64,000 bases of DNA from CAVXDY01 sp963721335 (GTDB lineage Bacteria > Actinomycetota > Thermoleophilia > Miltoncostaeales > Miltoncostaeaceae), in contig CAVRIV010000002.1 in assembly GCA_963721335.1 (NCBI GenBank), positions 310,001 to 374,000 of the forward strand. Direction: 5' to 3'. The notes beneath the pieces were generated by a model. The model saw nothing but the letters and a program-made list of their open reading frames with translations. It was not told where the DNA came from and searched no databases. The position numbers and the translations under genes were made by a program. Positions 48,392 through 57,689 of the stretch are shown piece by piece (the stretch's first letter is position 1; every line of letters starts with the position of its first letter).

Positions 48392-49952
48392 AGCGGGATG
48401 TTCCCGTGCTTGCGCTGGGGGCGCTGCTCGCGCTTGGTGAGCGATGCCTCGAGCGCCCGGATGAGCCACGCGCGGGTCTCCTCCGGCTCGATCACGTCGT
48501 CCACGTATCCCCGCTCGGCCGCGATGTAGGGGTTGGCGAAGCGCTCGGTGTAGTCCTCGATGAGCTGCGCGCGCCGGGCCGCGACGTCGCCGCCGTCCTT
48601 CTCCGCCTCCGCCAGCTCGCGGCGGAAGACGATGTTGACCGCGCCCTCGGGGCCCATCACGGCCACCTCCGCGGTGGGCCAGGCGGCGTTGAAGTCGGCG
48701 CCCACGTGCTTGGAGCTCATGACGTCGTAGGCGCCGCCGTAGGCCTTGCGCGTGATGACCGTGAGCTTCGGCACGGTCGCCTCGGCGTAGGCGTAGAGCA
48801 GCTTCGCGCCGTGCAGGATGATGCCGCCGTACTCCTGCGTGGTGCCCGGCAGGAAGCCCGGCACGTCCACGAACGTGACCAGCGGGATGTTGAAGGCGTC
48901 GCAGAAGCGCACGAAGCGTGCGGCCTTGATCGAGGCGTCGATGTCGAGCACGCCCGCCAGCGCCCTCGGCTGGTTGCCCACGATCCCCACGGCGTGGCCC
49001 GCCAGGCGGCCGAAGCCCACGACGATGTTCTGGGCGTAGAGCGGCGCGACCTCGAGGAAGTCGCCGTCGTCCATCACCAGCTCGATCACGCGCGTGATGT
49101 CGTACGGCTTGCTGGGGGAGTCGGGGATGATCGTCGCCAGCTCCGCCTCGGCGCGGTCCGGCGGATCGGCGGTGGGCACGTGGGGCGGCGGGTCGAGGTT
49201 GTTCTGGGGCAGGAACGAGAGCAGCTCGCGCACCTGCTCGAGGCAGTCCTCCTCGGAGTCGGCCGCGAAGTGGCAGACCCCCGACCGGGTGGCGTGGCTC
49301 TGGGCCCCGCCCAGGTCCTCCATCGTGACGTCCTCGCCGGTCACGGTCTTGATGACCTCGGGCCCCGTGATGAACATGTGGCTGGTCTCGCGCACCATGA
49401 AGATGAAGTCGGTGATCGCGGGGCTGTAGACGGCGCCGCCGGCGCAGGGACCCATCACCACCGAGATCTGCGGGATGACCCCGCTGGCGCGCACGTTGCG
49501 GAAGAAGATGTCGGCGTAGCCGCCGAGGCTCACGACGCCCTCCTGGATGCGGGCGCCGCCCGGAGTCGTTGATGCCGATGAACGGGCAGCCCATCTTCAC
49601 CGCGAGGTCCATGACCTTGACGATCTTCTCGGCGAAGACCTCGCCCAGGCTGCCGCCGAAGACGGTGAAGTCCTGACTGAACAGGAACACCTTGCGGCCG
49701 TCGATCGTGCCGTGGCCGGTCACGACCCCGTCGCCCCAGGGCCGGTTGTCCTCCAGGCCGAAGCCGTGGGCGCGGTGACGCGTGAACATGTCGAGCTCGG
49801 TGAAGCTGCCCGGGTCCAGCAGCAGGTCGATGCGCTCGCGGGCGGTGAGCTTGCCCACGCGCGTGCTGCCGCTCGACGGCCGCCTCGGTGCCCGCGTGGG
49901 CGGCCTCCTCGCGCAGCTTGCGCAGCCGCTCGCGCTTCTCCCCGGTGCTCAC
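48388..49952 (-). CDS. pccB: Propionyl-CoA carboxylase beta subunit / carboxyltransferase (two frame breaks)
   Basis: About 520 residues when read through. The GTG at 49950-49952 overlaps the mutase stop. G-K-L-T-A-R-E-R-I-D-L-L, F-S-Q-D-F-T-V-F-G-G-S, M-G-P-C-A-G-G-A-V-Y-S-P, F-V-D-V-P-G-F-L-P-G and A-Y-G-G-A-Y-D-V-M are hallmarks of the acyl-CoA carboxylase transferase half, with both oxyanion glycine pairs. One extra base near 49872 and another near 49558 disturb the frame. Aspartate in F-V-D-V-P-G is the usual specificity region, but acetyl versus propionyl preference cannot be settled by eye. Confidence 0.88.
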
Positions 49953-51560
49953 GACTCCGCCGCCCGCACCCGGTCGTACTCGCCGAACTCCGCGCGCATC
50001 ACGCCGCAGACCTCCCCCACGGTGGCCCGGGCCCGCAGCGCCTCGCGCAGGGGGTAGAGCAGGTTGGCGGTGCCGCGGGCCGCGGCGCGCACGTCGTCGA
50101 GCCGCGCCTGCACCTGCGCCGCGTCTCGGCTCTCGCGCAGCGTGCGCAGCCGCGCGACCTGGTCGATCTCGATCTGGCGGGTCGATGCGCTGGATCGACA
50201 CCGGCTGCTCGTCGTCCTCGTGGTGGGCGTTGACGCCCACGACCACCCGTTCCCCGGCGTCCACCTCCTCGTGGTGGCGGAAGGCGGCCTCGGCGATCGC
50301 GTCGCGCATGTACTCGATGCACATCACCGCCCCGCCCCGGCGGTCGATCTCGTCGATCAGCTCGCGGGCCCGGCCCTCGATCTCGGCCGTGAGGGCCTCC
50401 ACCGCGTAGCTGCCGCCGAGCGGGTCCACCGTGTCCACGATGCCCGACTCGGCGGCGATCACCTGCTGCGTGCGCAGGGCGAGCTTGGCCGACTCCTCGG
50501 TGGGCAGGGCGAGCGCCTCGTCGAACCCGTTCGAGTGGATCGACTGGGCACCGCCGAGCGCCGCGGCGAGCACCTGAACGGCCACGCGCACCACGTTGAT
50601 GCGGGGCTGCTGGGCCGTGAGCGTGCTGCCCCCGGTCTGGGCGTGGAAGCGCATGGTCATCGCCCGCGCCTCGGTCGCGCCGAAGCGGTCGCGCATGATG
50701 TGGGCCCAGAGGGTGCGGGCGGCGCGGAACTTCGCCACCTCCTCGAGCAGGTTGTTGTGGGAGTTGAAGAAGAACGACAGCCGCGGGCCGAACGTGTCCA
50801 CGTCCAGACCGGCCTCCAGCGCCGCCTCGACGTATGCGATTCCGTTGGCGAGCGTGAAGGCGACCTCCTGGACCGCCGTCGAGCCCGCCTCGCGGATGTG
50901 GTAGCCGCTGATCGAGATCGTGTTCCAGCGCGGCAGCTCGGCGTCGCAGTAGGCGAAGGTGTCCGTGGTCAGCCGCATCGAGGGCACCGGCGGGTAGATG
51001 TAGTTGCCCCGCGCCACGTACTCCTTCAGCACGTCGTTCTGGACCGTGCCCCGCAGCGTCGCCGGGTCGACCCCGTTCTCCTCGGCCACGAGCTGGTAGA
51101 GCAGCAGCAGCACGGAGGCGGGGGCGTTGATCGTCATGCTCGTCGAGACCCGGTCGAGCGGGATGCCGTCGAGCAGGCGCCCCATGTCCTCCACCGAGTC
51201 GATCGCGACGCCGACCCGGCCCACCTCGCCCGCCGCCAGCGGGTCGTCGGAGTCCAGGCCGAGCTGGGTGGGGAGGTCGAACGCCGTCGACAGGCCGGGC
51301 GCGCCCGCCGCGAGCAGGTAGCGGAACCGGGCGTTCGTCTCCTCGGCCGTGGCGAAGCCGGCGTACTGGCGCATCGTCCACGGCTTGTCGCGGTACATCG
51401 TGGGGTGGATGCCGCGGGTGTAGGGGAAGTCCCCGGGCTCTCCAAGCCGGTCGTGCAGGTCGAGCCCGGCGACGTCCTCCTCGCCGTACACCCGCTCGAG
51501 CGGTATCCCCGATTCCGTGGCGCGGACGTCCTCGTCCGCCCCCGCACTCTTTTCCGCCAC
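49949..51560 (-). CDS. Methylmalonyl-CoA mutase large-domain subunit (one frame break)
   Basis: About 536 residues from the GTG at 51558-51560. It is the substrate-binding barrel only; the C-terminal B12 domain (about 130 residues) of one-chain mutases is missing and must be encoded elsewhere. Specificity residues point to methylmalonyl-CoA rather than isobutyryl-CoA: the tyrosine in M-R-Q-Y-A-G-F, the arginine in P-S-M-R and the histidine in S-G-Y-H correspond to Y89, R207 and H244 of the Propionibacterium enzyme. A frame step near 50185 precedes the last 75 residues. It is the first gene of the carboxylase operon (four-base overlap). Confidence 0.86.
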
Positions 51561-51672
51561 CCGCCCCCCGCTGCCGAGATCGCGCTTGCGCCCTGGTTCC
51601 GCGCCGCGCCGAGCGGGCGCCGACGCTACCACAAGGGCCCCCTCATCCGAGCCGGGAACCCCGGCGCCGGCG

Positions 51673-51741
51673 TGCCGGCAGGAGCGCCCGCAGGGGGAGG
51701 ATGGCCCTCCGGTCCGCCATCGGCAAGGAGGCGAATCCATG
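51673..51741 (+). repeat. 68-base leader-like repeat, copy A
   Basis: An imperfect copy of 52977-53042, ending in an ATG. Shared blocks are TGCCGG, AGGAGCGC, GCAGGGGGAGGAT, GCCCTC, GGTCC, TCGGCAAGG and the GCGARTCCATG end. In this copy no convincing gene follows the ATG; the MarR gene lies there on the other strand. Confidence 0.6.
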
Positions 51742-51771
51742 AGACGGCCCTCGACGTCCTCGTCGTCCCGC

Positions 51772-52305
51772 TCAGGGACCCGGCGACCGCCTCGGGGGCC
51801 AGACGGGCTCGCTGATCACACCCGGCAGCGCCTTCTCGTAGAGCCGTGCCAGGCGCTCGCGCTCTCGCGGCGTGAGCCGCCCGAGATAGACGTCGCGAAC
51901 CGCCGCGTGGTGGAGCACCTGGGCGCGGCGGAGCGCCTCGAGGCCGCTCCGGGTCATCACGGCGAATGCCCCGCGTCCGTCCGCGGGGTCGGCCTCGCGA
52001 CGGACCAACCCGCGGCGCTCGAGCTGCGCCACCACCCGGGTGATCCCGCTCGCCGTGAGCATCCGCTGGGCGGCGAGGTCGCTCATCCGCAGCCGCAGCT
52101 CCGGAGCGGAGACGAGCGTGATCAGCACCGTGTAGTCCGGCAGCGTCAGCTCGCCGGCCTCGCGCAGCCGCCGGTCGATCTCGCGCATGGCGGTCTCCCG
52201 CAGCCGGATCAGCCCCCGCCAGGCGCGGAACTCCTCGCCGGAGAACGCGTCGGGCTCGGGAAGCTCCGCGAGCCACCGCTCAGATTCGCTCTGGGTACTT
52301 GACAC
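51772..52305 (-). CDS. MarR-family transcriptional regulator
   Basis: This is an intact 177-residue winged-helix regulator. The dimer helices flank a DNA-binding part with L-T-L-P-D-Y-T-V-L-I-T-L, the M-L-T-A-S-G-I-T-R-V-V-A-Q-L-E-R-R-G-L-V recognition helix and a wing containing D-P-A-D-G-R-G. It starts at a GTG (52303-52305). It is divergent from a cupin gene, a common arrangement in which MarR represses both. The ligand is unknown. Confidence 0.9.
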   Translation of the reverse strand: MSSTQSESERWLAELPEPDAFSGEEFRAWRGLIRLRETAMREIDRRLREAGELTLPDYTVLITLVSAPELRLRMSDLAAQRMLTASGITRVVAQLERRGLVRREADPADGRGAFAVMTRSGLEALRRAQVLHHAAVRDVYLGRLTPRERERLARLYEKALPGVISEPVWPPRRSPGP

Positions 52306-52375
52306 TGTGAAGGATATCTCCGAGTATCTGCTTGCGAGTGTGAACTACTTTGCTTGCACCGGTGAAGTATGTCAA
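52299..52375. promoter_or_regulatory. Face-to-face promoters and candidate MarR operator
   Basis: Toward the cupin gene, TTGACA (52299-52304) is followed after 17 bases by GAGTAT (52322-52327). Toward marR, TTGACA (52375-52370, minus) is followed after 17 bases by CAAAGT (52352-52347). Between them TGCTTGC occurs twice (52329-52335 and 52351-52357), 22 bases apart, about two helical turns. An inverted pair GCTTG/CAAGC spans 52352-52377. Confidence 0.55.
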
Positions 52376-52407
52376 GCAGGCGGACTCTGAGCGGAGGGAG
52401 CGAGGAG

Positions 52408-52920
52408 ATGTCGGTCGTTTCTACGGAGCGTGCGAAGCACGGGTACCTGCTCGGCGCGGACGAGGGCGAGGCGTTCTGGCTGCTGGGGATGCTCGAGGTC
52501 ATCAAGATCAGCGGCCAGGACACGAACGGCGAGTACGGGATGATCGAGATCACCGTGCGGGCCGGCGACGGCTCGCCCTGGCACGCCCACCCCGACGAGG
52601 ACGAGTGGTTCTACGTGCTCGAGGGTGAGTTCACGGTCTACGTCGGTGATCGGCGCCTGTCGCTCACGGCCGGCTCGTTCGCGTTCGGCCCCAAGGGCGT
52701 GCCGCACACCTTCATGGCCGAGACCGACGGGGCGAGGGCCCTGATCGGCTTCCAGCCCTTCCTCTTCGAGGGCTTCCTGAGAGAGGTCGGCGAGCCGGCG
52801 GCCGAGCGCGTGCTGCCGCCGCCGCTCGAGGGCCCCCCGGACATGGCGCGGCTGCACCCGATCGGCGTGCGCAACGGGATGGAGATCCTCGGGCCTCCCG
52901 GGCCGCCGCCCGGCCACTGA
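52408..52920 (+). CDS. Cupin-domain protein
   Basis: A 170-residue single cupin. The ATG at 52408 was preferred because GGAGG lies ten bases before it; an ATG at 52369 falls inside the promoter region. Motif 1 is H-A-H-P-D-E-D-E-W-F-Y-V-L-E-G (two His and a Glu for metal), motif 2 is G-P-K-G-V-P-H-T-F. Small cupins of this type include quercetin-dioxygenase-like enzymes and sugar or small-molecule binding proteins. It is probably controlled by the divergent MarR regulator. The reaction is unknown. Confidence 0.82.
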   Translation: MSVVSTERAKHGYLLGADEGEAFWLLGMLEVIKISGQDTNGEYGMIEITVRAGDGSPWHAHPDEDEWFYVLEGEFTVYVGDRRLSLTAGSFAFGPKGVPHTFMAETDGARALIGFQPFLFEGFLREVGEPAAERVLPPPLEGPPDMARLHPIGVRNGMEILGPPGPPPGH

Positions 52921-52930
52921 CCACGCCGCA

Positions 52931-52966
52931 CACGCGCGCCCGCTCGCGACCGGGCGGGGGCGCGTG
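52931..52966 (+). terminator. Hairpin after the cupin gene
   Basis: CACGCGC plus CCCG (52931-52942) pairs with CGGG plus GCGCGTG (52951-52966), leaving a small bulge. It begins ten bases after the cupin stop and has no T tract. Confidence 0.5.
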
Positions 52967-52976
52967 CGACACGCCT

Positions 52977-53042
52977 TGCCGGAGGAGCGCGTGCAGGGGG
53001 AGGATTGCCCTCAGGTCCCGTCGGCAAGGGAGCGAGTCCATG
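52977..53042 (+). repeat. 68-base leader-like repeat, copy B (methyltransferase leader)
   Basis: Immediately precedes and includes the ATG of the methyltransferase gene. TGCCG (52977-52981) can pair with CGGCA (53022-53026) to close a loop that contains a GAGG/CCTC inner hairpin. The conserved fold in both copies suggests a structured leader or a mobile short repeat. Confidence 0.55.
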
Positions 53043-53858
53043 GCCGAGGCCGCAGGACCCGACTACACGGCAATCACCGAGCGCCAGCAGAAGGTCTGGT
53101 CGGCCGGCGACTTCAACGTGATCGCCGTCGCGACGACGGCGGCGGCCGAGGCGCTCGTCCGGACCGTCGATCCGCGGGCCGGGGACCGCGTGCTGGACGT
53201 GGCCTGCGGCAGCGGCAACGTCTCCCTGGTCGCGGCGCGGCGGTACTGCGACGTGACCGGCATCGACTACGTCCCGGCCCTCCTCGACCGCGCGCGGCTG
53301 CGCGCGGCGGCGGAGGGGACCGCGGTGGACTTCCGTGAGGCCGACGCCCAGGCGCTCCCCTTCGCGGACGGCGAGTTCGACGCGGTGCTCTCGGTGTTCG
53401 GCGTCATGTTCGCGCCGGATCAGGAGCGCGCCGCCGACGAGCTGCTGCGGGTCTGCCGGCCGGGCGGGACGATCGGCATCTCGGCCTGGATGCCCGAGGG
53501 CTACGGCGGCGACCTGTTCGGCGCCCACGCGGCGTTCGTGCCCCCGCCGCCGGGGACGCGCCCGGCGGTGCGGTGGGGGACCGAGGACGGGCTGAGGGAG
53601 CTGCTCGGGAGCGGGATCGCCGGGCTCGCGACCGAGCGGCGGACGGTGATCCAGCACTACCGCTCCATCGATCACGCGGTGGACGTCTTCCGCACCTACT
53701 TCGGGCCGTCCGTGTCGGCGTTCGAGGCGGTGGGTGCGGCACGCGCCCCCGAGCTCGAGGCCGCCATCCGCGAGGTCCTCTCCCGCTACGACCGCGGGGC
53801 GGGCCGAGGCTGCGCGCTCCACTGCGAGTACCTGGAGGCGGTGGCGACCCGGGCCTGA
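53040..53858 (+). CDS. Class I SAM-dependent methyltransferase
   Basis: An intact 272-residue Rossmann-fold methyltransferase of the UbiE/Methyltransf_25 type. Motif I is V-L-D-V-A-C-G-S-G-N near residue 51, the acidic end of strand 2 is G-I-D-Y, and D-A-Q-A-L-P-F-A-D-G-E-F-D fits the adenine-binding and post-I motifs. R-V-C-R-P-G-G-T-I-G is motif III. The acceptor is unknown. It starts at the ATG ending the 68-base repeat. Confidence 0.88.
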   Translation: MAEAAGPDYTAITERQQKVWSAGDFNVIAVATTAAAEALVRTVDPRAGDRVLDVACGSGNVSLVAARRYCDVTGIDYVPALLDRARLRAAAEGTAVDFREADAQALPFADGEFDAVLSVFGVMFAPDQERAADELLRVCRPGGTIGISAWMPEGYGGDLFGAHAAFVPPPPGTRPAVRWGTEDGLRELLGSGIAGLATERRTVIQHYRSIDHAVDVFRTYFGPSVSAFEAVGAARAPELEAAIREVLSRYDRGAGRGCALHCEYLEAVATRA

Positions 53859-53865
53859 GGGCCGG

Positions 53866-55524
53866 TCAGGGCCGGCGTGGCAGCACGAACGCCCGTCGCA
53901 CGACGACGGTCCTGCCCGCGGTGAAGCGCGCGGTCATCCGGACCCGGCGGAGCGGGTAGGCCCGCTTCAGCACGATCTTGCAGGAGAAGCTCTGGCGGGC
54001 CCGCAGCCGTGACCGGCAGCGCCCCAGCACCTTCCGTGCGATCGTGGCGGTGACCACGATCCGGCCGGCGCGCCTGCCGCTCACGACCCGGGTCACCAGG
54101 ACCCGCTTCGTCACCGCGCGGATCGCCAGGGGCGAGAGGAGCGTCCTCCCGGCGGTGAGGTTCCCGGCCACCCCCGGCTTCGCGCCCGTGGTCGCGGGCA
54201 CGATGCGGATGGAGACCTGGCCGAAGACGGCCGGGTTGGCCGTGCTCGTCGCCCGGACCTGGACCATTCCGCCGCTGGGCACGGTGTCCGGGGCGGTCAG
54301 GAGCCCCGCGGTCCCGATGCGGCCGGCGCTGGTGCTCCAGCGCACGCCCCCGGTGAGGTTGGCGAGGGATGCCGTGAGCCGCACGCTCGTGCCGGCCGTC
54401 AGGCGCGCGGGCGCGCCCGAGATCGTCACCGACGGGCGCGTGTCCGTGAGCGCCACGGAGGCGATCGGGGGGCTCAGGGGGAAGCCCGAGCTCGCCGAGA
54501 CCGCCACGTACTGGAAGCCGTCGGGACCGCGGTACCCCCCCGGCGGCGTGTAGACCAGCGCCCGGGTGGCCGGGTCGAAGGTCTGGCCCGGCGGCACGCT
54601 CAGGCTGCCGTGAGCCGGCCCCGTGACCACGCGATAGCGCAGGTCCGTGGGCGCGAGGCCTCCGTACCGCAGGGCCCTGATGGGGATGGCCTTCAGCGCG
54701 CCGGTCTGCGGCACGGTCACCGGCTGGGCGATCCAGCCCGGCACCGTCACGGGCTGGTTGTCGGCGAAGGCCGGCGGGTTGACCTCGGCCGCCCCGCCGC
54801 CCTCCCAGATGACGTTGTCCGGGTCGGCCTCGCTGCCCACCACGTACACGCCCGGCGCGGTGTTCGAGACGTTGACCCACTGGTAGGCGAGGAACTGCTC
54901 GTAGACGTCGCGCCATCCCCGCGACGTCCCCATGGTCAGGGAGGTCGCGGCGGGATCCCCGGCATCGCAGAAGTTCGTGACGTCCTGCGTGTAGACGAGC
55001 TGATCCTGCGGCGGGCTCGGCGCCGGGGCGGCCTCGAGGTCGTACAGGCAGAAGCCCACCTTCTGGCCGGGGGCGACCTGCGCGGTCCTGTCGGTGGTCC
55101 ACAGCGAGTAGCGCATGGCCCGCTTCAGGTGGAAGTGATCGTGCCCGTCGGCGGTCTCGAAGATGACCTCGGGGCTCCCGACGACCACCGAGGGGCTCTG
55201 CCCGGGCGCCGGGCGCGCGCGCTGCTTGACCCCGGCCGGATCGCTGCCCGGGAGCTGTGGGTTGCCGGAGACCTGGAGGGGCCCGTCGCCCACGTTGGTG
55301 ACGTACCCGTCGAAGCGGACCAGGAGCCGGCCGGAGCCGAAGGACCCCACGTCGTCGTCCGCGTAGACGGCCGGCTGCTGGACGAGCGCCACGGGATCCG
55401 CGCGCAGGTCGGGTGCCTGGGGGCTCACCCCGGGGCCCGCGTTCGCGTAGATCGGGAGGATCACCGCCGCCGCGGCCGAGAGCCCGATCAGGGCGAGGAT
55501 CGAGTGGCGTCCGGGCGGTCTCAT
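53866..55524 (-). CDS. Secreted lysyl-oxidase-like protein 1
   Basis: An intact 552-residue exported protein with a signal peptide of about 29 residues. The lysyl oxidase domain (about 35-250) carries the copper motif H128-x-H130-x-H132 in D-G-H-D-H-F-H-L-K. K155 in Q-K-V-G-F-C-L matches the quinone-cofactor lysine of LOX (K-A-S-F-C-L), and Y208 in R-D-V-Y is a candidate partner tyrosine. A cadherin-like segment with Y-T-P-P-G-G-Y follows, then an Ig-like domain and a basic C-terminal tail. LOX enzymes deaminate lysine side chains or other amines to aldehydes, giving H2O2. A paralogue lies 57 bases upstream. The protein target is unknown. Confidence 0.82.
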   Translation of the reverse strand: MRPPGRHSILALIGLSAAAAVILPIYANAGPGVSPQAPDLRADPVALVQQPAVYADDDVGSFGSGRLLVRFDGYVTNVGDGPLQVSGNPQLPGSDPAGVKQRARPAPGQSPSVVVGSPEVIFETADGHDHFHLKRAMRYSLWTTDRTAQVAPGQKVGFCLYDLEAAPAPSPPQDQLVYTQDVTNFCDAGDPAATSLTMGTSRGWRDVYEQFLAYQWVNVSNTAPGVYVVGSEADPDNVIWEGGGAAEVNPPAFADNQPVTVPGWIAQPVTVPQTGALKAIPIRALRYGGLAPTDLRYRVVTGPAHGSLSVPPGQTFDPATRALVYTPPGGYRGPDGFQYVAVSASSGFPLSPPIASVALTDTRPSVTISGAPARLTAGTSVRLTASLANLTGGVRWSTSAGRIGTAGLLTAPDTVPSGGMVQVRATSTANPAVFGQVSIRIVPATTGAKPGVAGNLTAGRTLLSPLAIRAVTKRVLVTRVVSGRRAGRIVVTATIARKVLGRCRSRLRARQSFSCKIVLKRAYPLRRVRMTARFTAGRTVVVRRAFVLPRRP

Positions 55525-55581
55525 CGCGGGATCATCCTCAATCCCGCGGGGCCGCGTAACTCCCCGTCCGGCGAGGGTGCT

Positions 55582-57276
55582 CTATCCGCCCTTCGTCGGC
55601 CCGATCCGGGCGCGCTTCAGCACGCGCACCCCATCGCTCGAGCGCAGCACCGCGATGACCACGGTGCGGGCGGGCCTCATCCCGGGGCGCAGGGCCAGCC
55701 GGCAGGTGGCGGACTGGCCGCTGGACACGCGCATGCGGCAGGCCCGCGTGGACCGCCGCCCGTCGCGGGCCGTGATCACGATCCCGCCCGAGCGGCCGGC
55801 CACGACCCCCACGACCAGGATCCGGCGGCGCGCCCCCCGGAGCCCGACGGTGGGCGTGGACAGCGCCGCCTTGGCCGCAAGGGTCCTCGCGGTCGAGGGT
55901 GGGGCGACGGGCAGCGGCACCGGGTCGGGCACGGGCACGATCCTGATCGTCACCTCGTCGACCACGGCCGGGTCGGCGACGCTGGTGGCGCGGATCGTCA
56001 CGGGCGCGGGCGGCGGAGCGGCGGGGGCGATGTAGAGCCCCTCCGGCGTGATCGTCCCGATGGCCGGGTTGCCGCCGGGGATGCCGTTGACGCTCCAGGT
56101 CACCCCGGGGTCGAGATTCGCCAGGGCGGCCGACAGCCGTGCCGACGTGCCGGCCGTGAGCTCGGCCGGCGCGCCCGAGATGGAGACGGCGGCCCCGTTC
56201 CCCACCAGCAGGGCCCCCGCGCTGGGAGGGCTGGTGGGGTAGGCCGCCTGGCTGCCGAAGGTGCTGAGGGCCACGTACTTGAACGAGTCGGTCCCGCGGA
56301 AGCCGGGGTCGGGGGTGTAGCGAACCGTCGCCGCCCCGCCCGCCGCGACCCCGAAGGTCTCGCCCACCAGGCGGTCGAGGTGGCCGTGGGCCGGCGCCTG
56401 CACCACGCGGAAGCGCCGGTTGCGCAGGGCGATGCCCGCGCCCGTTCCCACCGCCGTCACGTCCAGCCTCACGGGCACCTGCGCGTCGCGGTCGAGCGTC
56501 GCCCGCACCGGCGCGGCCAGGACCCCCGGGATCGTGGTGGCGGCCTCGGCGAAGGCCGTGGGGTTGACCTCGTCCGTCTCCACGATCTGGTTGTCGGGGT
56601 CGGCGGTCGCCCCGAGGAGGTAGCGGCCGGGGGGGACGTTGGAGACGTTGACGTACTGGAACTGCAGGCTGCGCGAGTAGATGTCGCGCCAGCCGCGGGA
56701 GATGCCCATCCGCAGGCTGGTCGACCCGGGGTCGTCCGCCTCGCAGAAATGGCTCACGGTGAAGTCGTAGAACTGCTCGTCCTGGTCGGCGAGGACGGGC
56801 TCGGTGTCGAAGAGGCAGAAGCCCACCTTGCTCCCCGGGGCCACCCTGGTCCGGGCCGCGGGGTCCGCTCCGGAGCTGTAGAGGGAGTACTCCATCGCGC
56901 GCTTCAGGTGGAAGTGGTTGTGGCCGTCCGCGGTCTCGTACCTCACGTCGGGCGGGCTGCCCACCGTGGTCCAGTCGGCGCCCGTGCGGGCGCGCTGCAC
57001 CACCCCTCCCGGGATCTGGGGGTTGCCCGTGATGTCCAGCGGCCCGTCGCCCACGTTGGTGACGTAGCCGTCGAAGCGCACGATCAGCCAGTCGTCGACG
57101 CCCGCGGGCATGTTCGAGTAGACCTCCGGCGGGCTCTGCCCGTCGGGCGGGTCGGATCGCAGGTCGGGCAGCTGGGGCACGATCGTCTGGGCGGAGGCCA
57201 TCACGGCCAGCACTCCGCCACCCGCCGCCGCCCCCAGCATGAGGCCCAGCACGGCTCGTCGCAGGGGGCGCTTCAC
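55582..57276 (-). CDS. Secreted lysyl-oxidase-like protein 2
   Basis: A 564-residue paralogue of the preceding gene with the same order: signal peptide (to about residue 29), lysyl oxidase domain, cadherin-like segment, Ig-like domain, basic tail. H119/H121/H123 form the copper motif, K150 (S-K-V-G-F-C-L) and Y200 (R-D-I-Y) are the candidate cofactor pair. The GTG at 57274-57276 was chosen because V-K-R-P-L-R-R starts a proper signal peptide; a longer open frame upstream has none. Sequence identity between the two is moderate, so the duplication is not recent. Confidence 0.82.
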   Translation of the reverse strand: MKRPLRRAVLGLMLGAAAGGGVLAVMASAQTIVPQLPDLRSDPPDGQSPPEVYSNMPAGVDDWLIVRFDGYVTNVGDGPLDITGNPQIPGGVVQRARTGADWTTVGSPPDVRYETADGHNHFHLKRAMEYSLYSSGADPAARTRVAPGSKVGFCLFDTEPVLADQDEQFYDFTVSHFCEADDPGSTSLRMGISRGWRDIYSRSLQFQYVNVSNVPPGRYLLGATADPDNQIVETDEVNPTAFAEAATTIPGVLAAPVRATLDRDAQVPVRLDVTAVGTGAGIALRNRRFRVVQAPAHGHLDRLVGETFGVAAGGAATVRYTPDPGFRGTDSFKYVALSTFGSQAAYPTSPPSAGALLVGNGAAVSISGAPAELTAGTSARLSAALANLDPGVTWSVNGIPGGNPAIGTITPEGLYIAPAAPPPAPVTIRATSVADPAVVDEVTIRIVPVPDPVPLPVAPPSTARTLAAKAALSTPTVGLRGARRRILVVGVVAGRSGGIVITARDGRRSTRACRMRVSSGQSATCRLALRPGMRPARTVVIAVLRSSDGVRVLKRARIGPTKGG

Positions 57277-57422
57277 GCGGAGAACGCTACCCCGGAAGCG
57301 CGTTTTCGCGATGCGCGGCCGTCCGGGCGGGCCCCATCGGAGGGCTCTGGAGGACCCGAATAGGAGGTTTTGGGAGGTTCGTGCACGGGGCGGACCCTGG
57401 GTGACGGGTTTATCGTGGGGCG

Positions 57423-57689
57423 GTGAGCACCGAGTCCCCACCGGCCATCACCATTACGGTGCGCCTCTTCGCGTCCCTGCGCGAGGCGGCCGGAACCGAC
57501 CGGCTCGAGTTGCGTCTTCCGGCGGCAACACCTGCCGGCGCGGTGTGGAGCCACCTGCCGAGCGGCGTCGGCGCCGAGGGTCCGCCCGACGGGGTGCGCT
57601 ACGCGGTCAACCACGAGTGGAGCCTCCCCGGCGCACCGCTGCGCGACGGCGACGAGGTGGCTCTGGTGCTCCCGGTCTCCGGCGGATGA
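57423..57689 (+). CDS. moaD: Molybdopterin synthase sulfur carrier subunit
   Basis: An 88-residue ubiquitin-fold protein ending in the required Gly-Gly (V-S-G-G). V-R-L-F-A-S-L-R-E-A-A-G near residue 13 and the A-L-V-L-P-V-S-G-G end are standard MoaD. The C-terminal glycine carries the thiocarboxylate that MoaE uses to make molybdopterin. The stop overlaps the moaE ATG by four bases. Confidence 0.92.
   Translation: MSTESPPAITITVRLFASLREAAGTDRLELRLPAATPAGAVWSHLPSGVGAEGPPDGVRYAVNHEWSLPGAPLRDGDEVALVLPVSGG

Noticed and set aside
52977..53042. SAH riboswitch before the methyltransferase
   Set aside because: GAGGAGCGC and CAGG resemble the core, but the downstream GCGCUC pseudoknot partner is missing and an imperfect copy sits before no gene.
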